DNA from: an uncultured Aureimonas sp. | GTDB lineage: Bacteria > Pseudomonadota > Alphaproteobacteria > Rhizobiales > Rhizobiaceae | Assembly (NCBI RefSeq): GCF_913775355.1 | Contig: NZ_CAJYIU010000002.1 | Span: forward strand, 1-48,432 | Direction of reading: 5' to 3' | DNA: 48,432 nt | Part shown: positions 9,247 to 17,450 of the stretch, piece after piece | How positions within the stretch are numbered: the stretch's first letter is position 1 | How the letters are laid out: each line of letters opens with the position of its first letter | Notes under the pieces: generated by a model | The model's database searches: none | What the model was told of the DNA's origin: nothing | Seen by the model: only the letters and a program-made list of their open reading frames with translations | Program-made: the position numbers and the translations under genes

Positions 9247-9879
9247 ATGCCGGCCACGCCCCATAGCGCGCTGGTGCTCGCCTCCGGGTCGCCGCGCCGG
9301 CTCGAGCTTCTGCAGCAGGTCGGCATCGAGCCGGCGCGCCTGCTCGCGACCGCGATCGACGAGACGCCGGAACGCTCCGAGCACCCGCGCTCGCTCGCCA
9401 AGCGGCTGTCGAAGGCAAAGGCCCTGAAGGCCTACGAGGCGATCGCCGCGCGTGGCGAGACCCGCGACACGTTCGTGCTCGGGGCCGACACCGTGGTCTC
9501 GCTCGGCCGTCAGGTCGTGCCCAAGGCCGAGATCGCCGACGACGCCGTCACCAACCTGCGCATCCTGTCCGGCCGCTCGCACCGCGTCTTCACCGGCGTG
9601 TGCGTCGTCACGCCGGGCGGCAAGGCGCGCCAGCGGCTGGTCGAGACGCGCATCCGCTTCAAGCGCCTGTCGCGCGACGACATCGAGCGCTACGTCGAGA
9701 GCGGCGAATGGCAGGGCAAGGCGGGCGGCTACGCCATCCAGGGCCTTGCCGGCGCGTTCGTCGTGCGCCTCGTCGGCTCCTATTCCAACGTCGTCGGCCT
9801 TCCGCTCTACGAGACGCTGTCGCTCCTCACGGGCGAGGGCTTCGTGGTGCCCCGGCCGGGCGCCGCCCCGCTGACTTGA
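9247..9879 (+). CDS. maf: Maf-family nucleotide pyrophosphatase
   Basis: 210 residues, ATG 9247, seven bases after infA. Family signature at the N-terminus, [19 protein letters not shown], followed by [39 protein letters not shown] (the catalytic Asp region), and [19 protein letters not shown]. Maf proteins hydrolyse dTTP, UTP or modified nucleotides as house-cleaning pyrophosphatases and can affect septation. Which of the YhdE (dTTP/UTP) or YceF (m7GTP) substrate types applies I cannot decide from sequence alone. Confidence 0.94.
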   Translation: MPATPHSALVLASGSPRRLELLQQVGIEPARLLATAIDETPERSEHPRSLAKRLSKAKALKAYEAIAARGETRDTFVLGADTVVSLGRQVVPKAEIADDAVTNLRILSGRSHRVFTGVCVVTPGGKARQRLVETRIRFKRLSRDDIERYVESGEWQGKAGGYAIQGLAGAFVVRLVGSYSNVVGLPLYETLSLLTGEGFVVPRPGAAPLT

Positions 9880-9891
9880 CGGCGCCGCGTC

Positions 9892-10086
9892 GTGAGCGCC
9901 GAGATCACGGGCCTGCGCGCGGCCCGCAAGTGCCCCGAATGCGGTCGCCCGTCCGACCGGGCGACCTTCCCGTTCTGCTCGCCGCGCTGCAAGGACGTCG
10001 ATCTCCATCGCTGGCTGTCGGGCGCCTACGTCATTCCGGGGCCCGAGGACGAGAGCGTGTCGCCGGACGACGACGGCCGCGGCTGA
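9892..10086 (+). CDS. yacG: DNA gyrase inhibitor YacG (zinc protein)
   Basis: 64 residues from GTG 9892. The small zinc-binding domain has four Cys in the pattern C-P-E-C ... [25 protein letters not shown] and [19 protein letters not shown]. YacG binds GyrB and blocks DNA binding in E. coli. The acidic C-terminus ([14 protein letters not shown]) is typical. It follows maf by 12 bases and is followed by a strong terminator, so it ends the infA-maf-yacG transcript. Confidence 0.93.
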   Translation: MSAEITGLRAARKCPECGRPSDRATFPFCSPRCKDVDLHRWLSGAYVIPGPEDESVSPDDDGRG

Positions 10087-10101
10087 ACCGACGACTTGAG
10101 G

Positions 10102-10147
10102 CATGAAAAAGTCGGCGGACTGCATCGCAGCCGCCGGCTTTTTCATG
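10102..10147 (+). terminator. Bidirectional rho-independent terminator between yacG and terC
   Basis: A 17-bp inverted repeat (CATGAAAAAGTCGGCGG at 10102-10118, complement at 10131-10147 with a single G-T wobble) closes a 12-base loop. The stem has A-runs on one side and T-runs on the other, so it serves transcripts from both directions and sits between convergent genes. Confidence 0.9.
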
Positions 10148-10192
10148 TCGAAAGGTCAGCTCCCCGATCAGGCGCGGACCCGTGACCAGGTT

Positions 10193-10915
10193 TTACTGTG
10201 CGGGCGCCGGGGTCGTGGCGGGCACGCCCTGCCCCGTGCCGGCCGGCAGCGCCGGATGGGCGGTGTCCTCGACGGCGAACGGGATGTACTCGCCCGCCGG
10301 CGGATAGACCTGCACGAGGCCCTTCAGCACCATCTCGACGGCCACGAACAGTATCACGGCGAGGCCGACATAGGCGATCCAGCGGTGGCGGTTGAGGAGC
10401 TTGGCGATGAAGTTGGCGGCGAACGCCATCAGCGCGATCGACAGGAGAAGACCGAACGCCAGCAGCGTCCAGTGGTGCCCCTCGGCGGCGCCCGCCACCG
10501 CGATCACGTTGTCGAGCGACATCGAGACGTCGGCGACGATGATCTGGAGGGTCGCCTGCGCCAGCGTCTTGCGCGGCTTGCCCACCGCCGTGCCGTCGAG
10601 GCCGGCCTCGCCATCGGCGTCGTGCTCGGGCGCGCGCAGCTCGCTCCACATCTTCCAGCAGACCCACAGAAGCAGGAGGCCGCCGGCCAGAAGCAGGCCG
10701 ACGATGGCCAGAAGCTGCGTCGCGACGACGGTGAAGGCAATGCGCAGGATCGTCGCGGCCGCGATGCCCCAGAAGATCGCCTTCTTGCGCTGGTCGACCG
10801 GCAGGCCGGCGACAGCGAGGCCGATGACGATCGCGTTGTCGCCGGCAAGGACGACGTCCATGATGATGATCTGGCCGAGCGCCAGCCAGCCTTCGGGTGT
10901 GAGGAGTTCGAACAT
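10193..10915 (-). CDS. TerC-family integral membrane protein
   Basis: 240 residues from ATG 10915 (MFELLTPEGWLALGQIIIMD); the longer upstream frame is not membrane-like and is rejected. TerC features: VVLAGDNAIVIGLAVAGLP near residue 21 (acidic metal-site Asp in a membrane helix) and the second copy ADVSMSLDNVIAVAGAA, with about seven hydrophobic helices and a hydrophilic loop at residues 100-120. Related YceF/YkoY/Alx proteins export manganese, some to metallate secreted proteins. The C-terminal tail is Pro/Ala-rich. I looked upstream for a yybP-ykoY manganese riboswitch and did not find its conserved blocks. Confidence 0.88.
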   Translation of the reverse strand: MFELLTPEGWLALGQIIIMDVVLAGDNAIVIGLAVAGLPVDQRKKAIFWGIAAATILRIAFTVVATQLLAIVGLLLAGGLLLLWVCWKMWSELRAPEHDADGEAGLDGTAVGKPRKTLAQATLQIIVADVSMSLDNVIAVAGAAEGHHWTLLAFGLLLSIALMAFAANFIAKLLNRHRWIAYVGLAVILFVAVEMVLKGLVQVYPPAGEYIPFAVEDTAHPALPAGTGQGVPATTPAPAQ

Positions 10916-11220
10916 GGGGGCCTTTCCCGCCGCTCCAGCGGATGGGCAACCCATGCGGGACGAGACCTCGGGACACGCGCGGCTGGCGATCAGTCGGCGG
11001 ACGGGGCTCGCACGCGACGGGTCGCGGATGGAGAAAATCGTCCGCCAGTCCGACATCGCAGCCGCATCGCGCGACTGCCAGAGGGGCCCGGCCTGGCCCT
11101 CCGGCCTTATCCGTCCTCACGCAAAGTTGCAAGATGCGTGATGGATGGGGGCCCAAGGTTGAACCAAGAGGCTTGCGGGTCTAGGCCACCCGCCGACATG
11201 TCCACCCGAGGCCCGATCCC

Positions 11221-11679
11221 ATGACCCCGACCACCCTGACACAGCTCGGCGCCGAGGCGCGCCCCGCCGCCAGCCCCGAAGAGGCTGTCCTCGAGACCGT
11301 GCCCTATGCCAGACGCGACGGCCCGCCCGCGATCGTGCGCTTCGCCTGTCCCGAATTCACCTCGCTCTGCCCCGTCACCGGTCAGCCGGACTTCGCCCAT
11401 CTCGTGATCGACTACGCGCCGGACCAGCGCCTCGTCGAATCGAAGTCGCTGAAGCTCTTCCTCGTCTCGTTCCGCAACCACGGCGCCTTCCACGAGGACT
11501 GCACCGTGATGGTGGCGCGGCGCATCGTGGAGGCGACGCAGCCGCTCTGGCTGCGCATCGGCGGCTACTGGTATCCGCGCGGCGGCATCCCGATCGACGT
11601 GTTCTGGCAGACCGGGGCGCCGCCGGAGGGCGTCTTCCTGCCCGACCAGGGCGTGCCGCCCTATCGCGGCCGCGGCTGA
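11221..11679 (+). CDS. queF: NADPH-dependent 7-cyano-7-deazaguanine reductase (QueF, single-domain type)
   Basis: 152 residues from ATG 11221. QueF reduces preQ0 to preQ1 in the queuosine tRNA-modification pathway. The active-site Cys is in [18 protein letters not shown] (Cys50, with Asp57 seven residues later), followed by the QueF motif [20 protein letters not shown] with His-Glu directly after. Length fits the short unimodular class. I found no recognisable preQ1 riboswitch in the 11,057-11,220 leader. No other queuosine genes are in the window. Confidence 0.94.
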   Translation: MTPTTLTQLGAEARPAASPEEAVLETVPYARRDGPPAIVRFACPEFTSLCPVTGQPDFAHLVIDYAPDQRLVESKSLKLFLVSFRNHGAFHEDCTVMVARRIVEATQPLWLRIGGYWYPRGGIPIDVFWQTGAPPEGVFLPDQGVPPYRGRG

Positions 11680-11805
11680 GGTTTTCCCGGCGGCGCAACA
11701 AGGCCGCTTCGCCGGGCAACGCCGGGGCGAACGATCCGTCGCCGTTGATCGGCGGCGCGCGCCCGTCTACACGCGGCGTGACAAGGACTTTCGGGGGAAC
11801 GCCGC

Positions 11806-12921
11806 ATGGAACTGGACACGATCGAGGACGCGATCGCCGCGATCGCCGCGGGCGAGCTCGTGGTGGTGGTGGACGACACCGACCGCGAGAACGAGGGCGA
11901 CCTCATCATGGCGGCCGCGCGCGCGACGCCGGAGAAGATGGCCTTCATGATCCGCCACACGAGCGGCATCCTGTGCGTGCCGATGACGGGCGAGCGGGCG
12001 AACCGGCTGAACCTGCCGCCGATGGTCGCCAACAATCTCGACCCGATGCGCACCGCGTTCACCGTGTCGGTCGACTACCGCGTCGGCATGACGACCGGCA
12101 TCGCGGCGGAAGAGCGCGCGGCGACCGCGCGGGCGCTGTCCAACGACAACGTGCCGGGTTCGGAGTTCCTGCGCCCCGGCCACATGTTCCCGCTGATCGC
12201 GCGCGAGGGCGGCGTCCTCACCCGCTCCGGCCACACGGAAGCCGGCACGGACCTTGCCATGCTCGCCGGACTGCCGCCGGTCGGCGTTCTCGCCGAGGTC
12301 GTCAACGACGACGGCACGGTGAAGCGCCTGCCCGAGCTCATCCCCTTCGCGCGCGAGCACGGTCTCAAGATCATCTCGATCGAGGACCTCATCTCCTATC
12401 GCATCCGGCGCGAGAGCTTCGTGCGCTGCGTGCGCGAGGAGGAGATGATGATCGGCGGCCTCAAGGGGCGCATCCGCGTCTACGAGACCCCGTTCGACGA
12501 CATGCAGCACGTGGTCGCCCTGTTCGGCGACGTGCGCTACGCCGAGAAGGTGCCGACGCGCATCCATCGCGAGCAGCCGGTCAACGACCTCTTCGCCAAG
12601 GTGCGCGGGCGCCCGAGCTGGGTGGAGCTCGCCGTCGACAAGCTGAAGGACCGTGGCCAGGGCATCCTGATGCTCCTGCGCACGCCCGAGGTCGACCAGT
12701 TCGAGGCCGCGCCGACACCCGGCGAGCCGGTGACCGACGGCGAGCGCCACGGCAGCGCCAAGGTGCGCCGCCAGCGCTGGCGCGAGGTCGGCATCGGCGC
12801 GCAGATCCTGCGCGACGTCGGCGTGCGCTCCATCTCGGTGCTCGCCACCCACGAGCGCGCCTATGTCGGGCTCACCGGCTTCGGCATCGAGGTCGCCGAC
12901 ACGATCCTCGTCGACGACTGA
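11806..12921 (+). CDS. ribB: 3,4-dihydroxy-2-butanone 4-phosphate synthase with a degenerate GTP cyclohydrolase II-like domain
   Basis: 371 residues, ATG 11806. Residues 1-200 are RibB: VVVVDDTDRENEGDLIMAAA (metal and substrate acidic loop), HTSGILCVPMTGERANRLNL, and RSGHTEAGTDLAMLAGL. It makes the four-carbon riboflavin precursor from ribulose 5-phosphate. Residues 205-371 follow the RibA fold (FGDVRYAEKVPTRIHREQP, DVGVRSISVLATHERAYVGL), but the zinc Cys triad of active GTP cyclohydrolase II (C-x10-C-x-C) is absent, so I infer the second domain is catalytically dead, as in other alphaproteobacterial RibBA-like proteins. No FMN riboswitch is seen in the short leader. Confidence 0.92.
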   Translation: MELDTIEDAIAAIAAGELVVVVDDTDRENEGDLIMAAARATPEKMAFMIRHTSGILCVPMTGERANRLNLPPMVANNLDPMRTAFTVSVDYRVGMTTGIAAEERAATARALSNDNVPGSEFLRPGHMFPLIAREGGVLTRSGHTEAGTDLAMLAGLPPVGVLAEVVNDDGTVKRLPELIPFAREHGLKIISIEDLISYRIRRESFVRCVREEEMMIGGLKGRIRVYETPFDDMQHVVALFGDVRYAEKVPTRIHREQPVNDLFAKVRGRPSWVELAVDKLKDRGQGILMLLRTPEVDQFEAAPTPGEPVTDGERHGSAKVRRQRWREVGIGAQILRDVGVRSISVLATHERAYVGLTGFGIEVADTILVDD

Positions 12922-12932
12922 CCGTTCAACGG

Positions 12933-12957
12933 GAGGGCCCTCGGCAGGAGGGCCCTC
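12933..12957. repeat. Two copies of the palindrome GAGGGCCCTC, possible transcription or mRNA end structure
   Basis: The self-complementary 10-mer GAGGGCCCTC occurs at 12933-12942 and 12948-12957, separated by five bases, 11 bases after the ribB stop codon. The copies can pair with each other into one hairpin. There is no T-run after it, so it may be a weak terminator or a 3' stabilising stem. Confidence 0.5.
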
Positions 12958-13017
12958 GGGGCTTATCTGATGGGGAACCGGCGGTCTTCTTGCGCCGGCG
13001 CCACCCGGAGCCCTGCC

Positions 13018-13875
13018 ATGAGCCTGCCCGACCCGTCCCCTAAGACGCCGCTGCGCATCGGCACGGTGTCACTCGTGGTGCGCGACCTCGCCCGCATCGC
13101 CGACTTCTATCGCGAGGTGATCGGCCTTGCCGAGATCGGACGGGATGGGGCGACCGTGCATCTCGGCGCAGGGCCACTCGCCTTCCTGGCACTGACCGAG
13201 GATCGCTCGGCACCCCCCTCCGGCCACCGCTCGGCGGGCCTCTTCCACACCGCCTTCCTTCTGCCCGACCGCGCCTCGCTCGGCCGCTGGCTGCGCCATG
13301 CGGTGGACAGCCGCGCCCCGCTCCAGGGCGCCTCGGACCACGGCGTCAGCGAAGCGATCTACCTTGCCGATCCCGAGGGCAACGGCATCGAGGTCTATGC
13401 CGACCGGGCCGAGGTCGAATGGCCGCGCGCGGGCGGCGCGTTGCAGATGGTGTCCGATCCCCTCGACACGCAAGCGCTCTTCGCCGCCGGCGCCGGCAGT
13501 GCCTTTGCCGGCGCGCCCGCCGGCACCACGGTCGGGCACGTCCATCTCCAGGTCGGCGACGTCGCCGAGGCCGAGCGCTTCTACACGGCCGCCCTCGGCC
13601 TCGACGTCATGCAGAACATGGCGAGCGCCACCTTCCTGTCGAGCGGCGGCTATCACCACCACGTCGCCGGCAACATTTGGAACAGCCGCGGCGCTCCTGC
13701 CCGCGATCCCGCCGCCACCGGCCTCAAGGGCTTCGAGCTTCTTGCCCGCGACGAGGCAGCCTTCGGGGCGGCCGAGGCCGCGATCCTCGCCTCCGGCGCG
13801 ACGGCCGCGCGGCAGGGCGAGGCGATCCACCTGACCGATCCCGCCGGGGTCGGCATCACGCTGAAGCGAGGCTGA
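13018..13875 (+). CDS. VOC (glyoxalase/extradiol dioxygenase-fold) protein with two domains
   Basis: 285 residues from ATG 13018. The first VOC module (residues 15-130) starts IGTVSLVVRDLARIADFYRE and ends EAIYLADPEGNGIEVYADR; the second (170-285) starts VGHVHLQVGDVAEAERFYTA with GGYHHHVAGNIWNSRGAPA and ends HLTDPAGVGITLKRG. Metal ligands would be His in VHLQ, His in the HHH stretch and Glu in EVYADR. The layout is that of CatE-like catechol-2,3-dioxygenases of Bacillus and related ring-cleavage or glyoxalase proteins. It overlaps nothing and abuts the next gene (one base), so they are likely cotranscribed. Substrate unknown. Confidence 0.85.
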   Translation: MSLPDPSPKTPLRIGTVSLVVRDLARIADFYREVIGLAEIGRDGATVHLGAGPLAFLALTEDRSAPPSGHRSAGLFHTAFLLPDRASLGRWLRHAVDSRAPLQGASDHGVSEAIYLADPEGNGIEVYADRAEVEWPRAGGALQMVSDPLDTQALFAAGAGSAFAGAPAGTTVGHVHLQVGDVAEAERFYTAALGLDVMQNMASATFLSSGGYHHHVAGNIWNSRGAPARDPAATGLKGFELLARDEAAFGAAEAAILASGATAARQGEAIHLTDPAGVGITLKRG

Positions 13876-13876
13876 G

Positions 13877-14836
13877 ATGCTGGTCGATGGTCGTTGGACG
13901 GAAAACTGGCAGCCGGTGCAGGGCACGGACGCCAAGGGCGGCTTCGTCCGCCAGACATCGAGCTTTCGCCACTTCGTCACCCCGGACGGCTCGGCCGGTC
14001 CGACCGGCGACGGCGGGTTCTCCGCGGAGGCGGGCCGCTACCACCTCTATGTCGCGCTGATCTGCCCCTGGGCCTCGCGCACGCTGATCGCGCGGCGGCT
14101 GAAGGGGCTGGAGGACGTCGTGTCCGTCTCGGTGGTGCGCCCGGAACTCGGCGCCGAGGGCTGGCGCTTCGGAGAGGGAGAGGGCTCGACGGACGATCCC
14201 GTCAACGGCGCGCGCTTCGTCCACGAGCTCTACACCCGCGCCGACCCACATGTGAACGGCCGCGCGACGGTGCCCGTCCTCTGGGACAAGCGGCGCGGCA
14301 CGATCGTCAACAACGAGTCGGCCGACATCCTGCGGATGTTCAATTCCGGCTTCGGCGCGCTTGCGCGCGGCGACGTCGACCTTCGGCCTGCCGACCTCGA
14401 GCCGGAGATCGACGCACTCAACGACTGGCTCTATCCGCGCCTCAACAACGGCGTCTACCGCGCCGGCTTCGCGACGACGCAAGGGGCCTACGAGGACGCC
14501 TACGCCGCCGTCTTCGAGGCGCTCGACACGCTCGAGGATCGTCTCGGCGCCGGCGGGCCGTTCCTGTTCGGCGAACGGCTCACCGAGACCGACATCCGCC
14601 TCTTCGTCACGCTCGTCCGCTTCGACGCCGCCTATCACGGCCTCTTCAAGTGCAACCGCCGGCCGCTGTCGAGCTACCCGGCCCTCACCGCCCACACGCG
14701 GCGGATGCTGGATGTGCCCGGCGTGCGCGGGACCGTGTCGATCGACCACATCAAGCGCGGCTACTATTCGATCCGGGCGCTGAACCCGAACGGCATCGTG
14801 CCGCTCGGGCCGGACCTCGCGAGCCTCGGCCTTTAG
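13877..14836 (+). CDS. Glutathionyl-hydroquinone reductase-like glutathione S-transferase
   Basis: 319 residues, ATG 13877, one base after the VOC gene. Omega/Xi-class GST features: the catalytic Cys in LYVALICPWASRTLIARRLK, then VSVVRPELGAEGWRF, the cis-Pro strand RATVPVLWDKRRGTIVNNES, and the helical C-terminal domain with DIRLFVTLVRFDAAYHGLFK and RGYYSIRALNPNGIVPLGP. The family (YqjG/ECM4/PcpF) reduces glutathionyl-hydroquinones. Pairing with a ring-cleavage-fold protein suggests quinone or aromatic detoxification, which is an inference. Its last 4 bases overlap the convergent alcohol dehydrogenase gene. Confidence 0.9.
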   Translation: MLVDGRWTENWQPVQGTDAKGGFVRQTSSFRHFVTPDGSAGPTGDGGFSAEAGRYHLYVALICPWASRTLIARRLKGLEDVVSVSVVRPELGAEGWRFGEGEGSTDDPVNGARFVHELYTRADPHVNGRATVPVLWDKRRGTIVNNESADILRMFNSGFGALARGDVDLRPADLEPEIDALNDWLYPRLNNGVYRAGFATTQGAYEDAYAAVFEALDTLEDRLGAGGPFLFGERLTETDIRLFVTLVRFDAAYHGLFKCNRRPLSSYPALTAHTRRMLDVPGVRGTVSIDHIKRGYYSIRALNPNGIVPLGPDLASLGL

Positions 14837-15852
14837 GGCACGACGATCGCGCGGATCTCGCCGGCGGGCGCTCGGGCCGAGATCGCCTCGGCGCCTTCCT
14901 GCAGCGTCACGCGGCGCGAGACGAGCGGGGCGACGTCGATGGCGCCCGCGGCGAGAAGAGCCGCGGCGCGCGCATGGGTGAAGGGGTTGACGAACGAGGT
15001 CAGGAACTGGACCTCGCGGAACAGGAGATCGAAGGGCTCGATCTCAACCTTTTCGCCCTGCGGCAGGACGCCCAGAAGAAGCACGCGGCCGCCACGCGCG
15101 GCGAGGCGCGGCGCCTGTGCCACCGTCTCGGCGACGCCGGCCGCCTCGACCACGAGATCGGCGCCGCCCGGCAGGAGACCGCCCTCGCCAGAGATCCGGC
15201 GCTCCGCATCGGGCTGCCCGGCATCCACGGTGTCGGTCGCGCCCAGCCGCTCGGCCAGCGCACGCTTGTCGGCGCTGCGCGTCGCGAGGACGATCCGCGA
15301 GGCGCCGGCAAGGCGCGCGAGCTGGACGACGAGGAGGCCGATCAGGCCGCCGCCGAGGACGACGACCGTCTCGCCGGGCTTCAGGGCCGCGACGTCCATC
15401 CCGTGGATGCAGCAGGCCAGCGGCTCGGCGAAGGCGCCGTGCACGGGATCGAATCCGTCCGGCAGGCGATGGGCCTGCGTCTCCGGCACGATGACGTGCG
15501 TGGCGAAGCCGCCGTCGCGATGGATGCCGATCGCCTGAAGGTTTCGGCACAGATGCACCCGTCCGCGATGGCATTCGGGGCAGCGCCCGCAGGCGATGTT
15601 GGGATCGCCCGTCACCATCATGCCGGGGCCGAAACGCGTCACGCCGGATCCGACGGCTTCCACCGTGCCGGCGAACTCGTGACCGAGCGTCACCGGAGGG
15701 CGCGAGGGAAACTCGCCGTGGAAGAGATGGCGGTCGGTGCCGCAGATGCCGCAGGCCTCGACCCGGACGAGAAGGTCGCCCTCGCCCGGCACCGGCGTTT
15801 CGAGATCGCGCACGGCCAGTTGTCCGACGCCCTCCAGACGGATCGCCCGCAT
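14833..15852 (-). CDS. Zinc-dependent alcohol dehydrogenase (MDR, sorbitol-dehydrogenase-like)
   Basis: 339 residues from ATG 15852. The catalytic zinc ligands are in VEACGICGTDRHLFHGEF (Cys) and TLGHEFAGTVEAVG (His-Glu); the structural zinc Cys cluster is CGRCPECHRGRVHLC. The cofactor-binding Rossmann motif is VVVLGGGLIGLLVVQLARLAG, followed by VLATRSADKRALAERLGA, whose Arg after the second strand leaves NAD versus NADP open. It probably oxidises a sugar or polyol. It lies downstream of, and on the same strand as, an exonuclease-like gene and the FAH/SDR/LacI group, so it may belong to the same catabolic set. Confidence 0.9.
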   Translation of the reverse strand: MRAIRLEGVGQLAVRDLETPVPGEGDLLVRVEACGICGTDRHLFHGEFPSRPPVTLGHEFAGTVEAVGSGVTRFGPGMMVTGDPNIACGRCPECHRGRVHLCRNLQAIGIHRDGGFATHVIVPETQAHRLPDGFDPVHGAFAEPLACCIHGMDVAALKPGETVVVLGGGLIGLLVVQLARLAGASRIVLATRSADKRALAERLGATDTVDAGQPDAERRISGEGGLLPGGADLVVEAAGVAETVAQAPRLAARGGRVLLLGVLPQGEKVEIEPFDLLFREVQFLTSFVNPFTHARAAALLAAGAIDVAPLVSRRVTLQEGAEAISARAPAGEIRAIVVP

Positions 15853-15996
15853 GTCATGTCCTCCCGACGCCGAGCCGCGCCGATCCCCCTCGGCTGCTTC
15901 GCACGCGATGCAAAGGATCGCCAGCCGGGGCGGGAAAGTCCAGACACCCGAGGCCCAACACGAGGTTTGTTCGGGCGACAGGAAGCCGGCTTCGGC

Positions 15997-16524
15997 TCAC
16001 GCCTTCGCGGCAGCGCGGCGCCCGGCTTCCAGCCAGAGCTGCCGCTCGCGCTCGGCGTCACCGAGCGCCCGGTGCTCGGGCGTGGCGTCGCGCCCCATCC
16101 GTTCGATCTCGGAGAGGATCGCCCGAGCCTCCTCGTCCCGCCCCGGCCCGAGATGGCGGGCGACGAGGTCGGCCCGCGCGTCTTCCGTGTCCTTCAGCCG
16201 GAGCGCGTGGCGCGGTTGCCCGCCGCCGCGCAGGAGCACGCTCAGCCACTTCCCGTCCCATGACGGGGCGCTCGCATAAAGGTCGTGGGGAGCGAGGGCC
16301 TCCAGCATCCGCCGCGCCAGCGCGTCGGCCGGCATGCCCTCGCGCTCCAGACGCTCGCGCGACAGGCCGTGGATGCCCTCGGCCTCCGCCTCCCAGTCGG
16401 TCCAGTCCGGCTGGGGGCGGATGAGGTGGCTTTCCCCTTCGCCGGTCTCGAAGACCCAAGCGACCTCGACGGGAAAGCTCTTAGCGTTGAGGGACGAGGC
16501 CTCGAAGTCGAGAAAGACGATCAT
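15997..16524 (-). CDS. DnaQ-like 3'-5' exonuclease-fold protein
   Basis: 175 residues, ATG 16524. The start IVFLDFEASSLNAKSFPVEV carries the D-x-E of ExoI of the DEDD superfamily, WDGKWLSVLLRG near residue 90 the ExoII-type Asp, and TPEHRALGDAERERQLW the His-x4-Asp of ExoIII (DEDDh). Short stand-alone proteins of this type are widespread in alphaproteobacteria; whether this one degrades DNA or RNA is unknown. It follows the FAH terminator on the same strand and precedes the alcohol dehydrogenase. Confidence 0.8.
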   Translation of the reverse strand: MIVFLDFEASSLNAKSFPVEVAWVFETGEGESHLIRPQPDWTDWEAEAEGIHGLSRERLEREGMPADALARRMLEALAPHDLYASAPSWDGKWLSVLLRGGGQPRHALRLKDTEDARADLVARHLGPGRDEEARAILSEIERMGRDATPEHRALGDAERERQLWLEAGRRAAAKA

Positions 16525-16536
16525 CGCCCCTCAACG

Positions 16537-16566
16537 AAAAGGCCGGCGGATCGCTCCGCCGGCCTC
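16537..16566 (-). terminator. Rho-independent terminator after the FAH-family gene
   Basis: A perfect inverted repeat GGCCGGCGGA (16541-16550) with TCCGCCGGCC (16555-16564) around a 4-base loop is followed on the minus strand by TTTTCG. It lies 20 bases past the stop codon of the FAH-family gene and ends the SDR-FAH transcript. Confidence 0.88.
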
Positions 16567-16585
16567 CTCTCGAAATGCGAAGCGG

Positions 16586-17437
16586 TCAGCCCGCGTAGGC
16601 CTTCACGTCCTGGCGCTGTTCGCCGAGGCCCTCGATGCCGAGGCGCATGACGTTGCCGGCCTTCAGCCAGACGGGCTCGGGCTTGATGCCCATGCCGACG
16701 CCCGGCGGGGTGCCGGTGGTGATGATGTCGCCCGGCTGCAGGCTCATGAACTGCGAGATGTAGTGGACGAGATGGGCGACGCCGAAGACCATCGTCTTCG
16801 TCGAGCCGTCCTGGTAGCGGTGGCCGTCGACCTCGAGCCACATCGAGAGCGCCTGCGGGTCGGCGACCTCGTCGCGCGTCACCAGCCAAGGGCCGATCGG
16901 TCCGAACGTGTCGGCCGACTTGCCCTTGACCCACTGGCCGCCGCGCTCGGTCTGGAAGTGGCGCTCGGAGATGTCGTTGACGACGCAGTAGCCGGCGACG
17001 TGGTCGAGCGCGTCGGCTTCCGAGACGTAACGCGCCTCGGTCCCGATGACGACCCCGAGCTCGACCTCCCAGTCCGGCTTAATCGAGCCCTTGGGGATCA
17101 CGACGTCGTCGTTCGGGCCGACGATGGCGCTGGTCGCCTTCATGAAGAGGACGGGCTCGGAGGGCACCGCCATGCCGCTCTCGGCGGCGTGGTCGGCGTA
17201 GTTCAGGCCGACGCAGATGAACTTGCCGACGCGGCCGACACAGGGGCCGATGCGCTCGTCGCCCTCGATCGTCGGCAGCGAGCCGAGGTCGGCGGCGCGG
17301 ATCTTCGCCAGGCTCTCGTCCGACAGGGCCTCGCCGGCGATGTCGTCGACGAGGCTCGACAGGTCGCGCAGGGTTCCGTCCTCGAGGCGGATGGCCGGGC
17401 GTTCGCGGCCCTTCTGGCCGACGCGAAGAAGCTTCAT
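16586..17437 (-). CDS. Fumarylacetoacetate hydrolase-family protein
   Basis: 283 residues from ATG 17437. After an N-terminal cap (MKLLRVGQKGRERPAIRLED), the catalytic barrel shows KFICVGLNYADHAAESGMAV, EPVLFMKATSAIVGPNDDVV, the metal-ligand EVELGVVIGTEARYV (Glu-x-Glu), YCVVNDISERHFQTERGGQW, and GDIITTGTPPGVGMGIKPEP. Length and the QWVKGKSADTFGPIGPWLV block match the 2,4-diketo-3-deoxy-L-fuconate hydrolase/ureidoglycolate-lyase-like subgroup. It starts 13 bases after the SDR stop, so the two form one operon. A role in a non-phosphorylative sugar pathway (dehydrogenase then hydrolase) is inferred. Confidence 0.9.
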   Translation of the reverse strand: MKLLRVGQKGRERPAIRLEDGTLRDLSSLVDDIAGEALSDESLAKIRAADLGSLPTIEGDERIGPCVGRVGKFICVGLNYADHAAESGMAVPSEPVLFMKATSAIVGPNDDVVIPKGSIKPDWEVELGVVIGTEARYVSEADALDHVAGYCVVNDISERHFQTERGGQWVKGKSADTFGPIGPWLVTRDEVADPQALSMWLEVDGHRYQDGSTKTMVFGVAHLVHYISQFMSLQPGDIITTGTPPGVGMGIKPEPVWLKAGNVMRLGIEGLGEQRQDVKAYAG

Positions 17438-17450
17438 GGGTGGTGTCCCT

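Noticed and set aside
10916-11160. A yybP-ykoY manganese riboswitch before terC
   Set aside because: The leader is long enough, but the conserved blocks of that riboswitch could not be found on the minus strand.
11057-11220. A preQ1 riboswitch before queF
   Set aside because: No pseudoknot-forming C-rich/A-rich aptamer pattern was seen, and the leader overlaps the terC upstream region.
11680-11805. An FMN riboswitch before ribB
   Set aside because: The gap is only 126 bases and lacks the conserved FMN-aptamer blocks.
12400-12921. A working GTP cyclohydrolase II in the C-terminal half of RibB
   Set aside because: The three zinc-binding Cys are absent.
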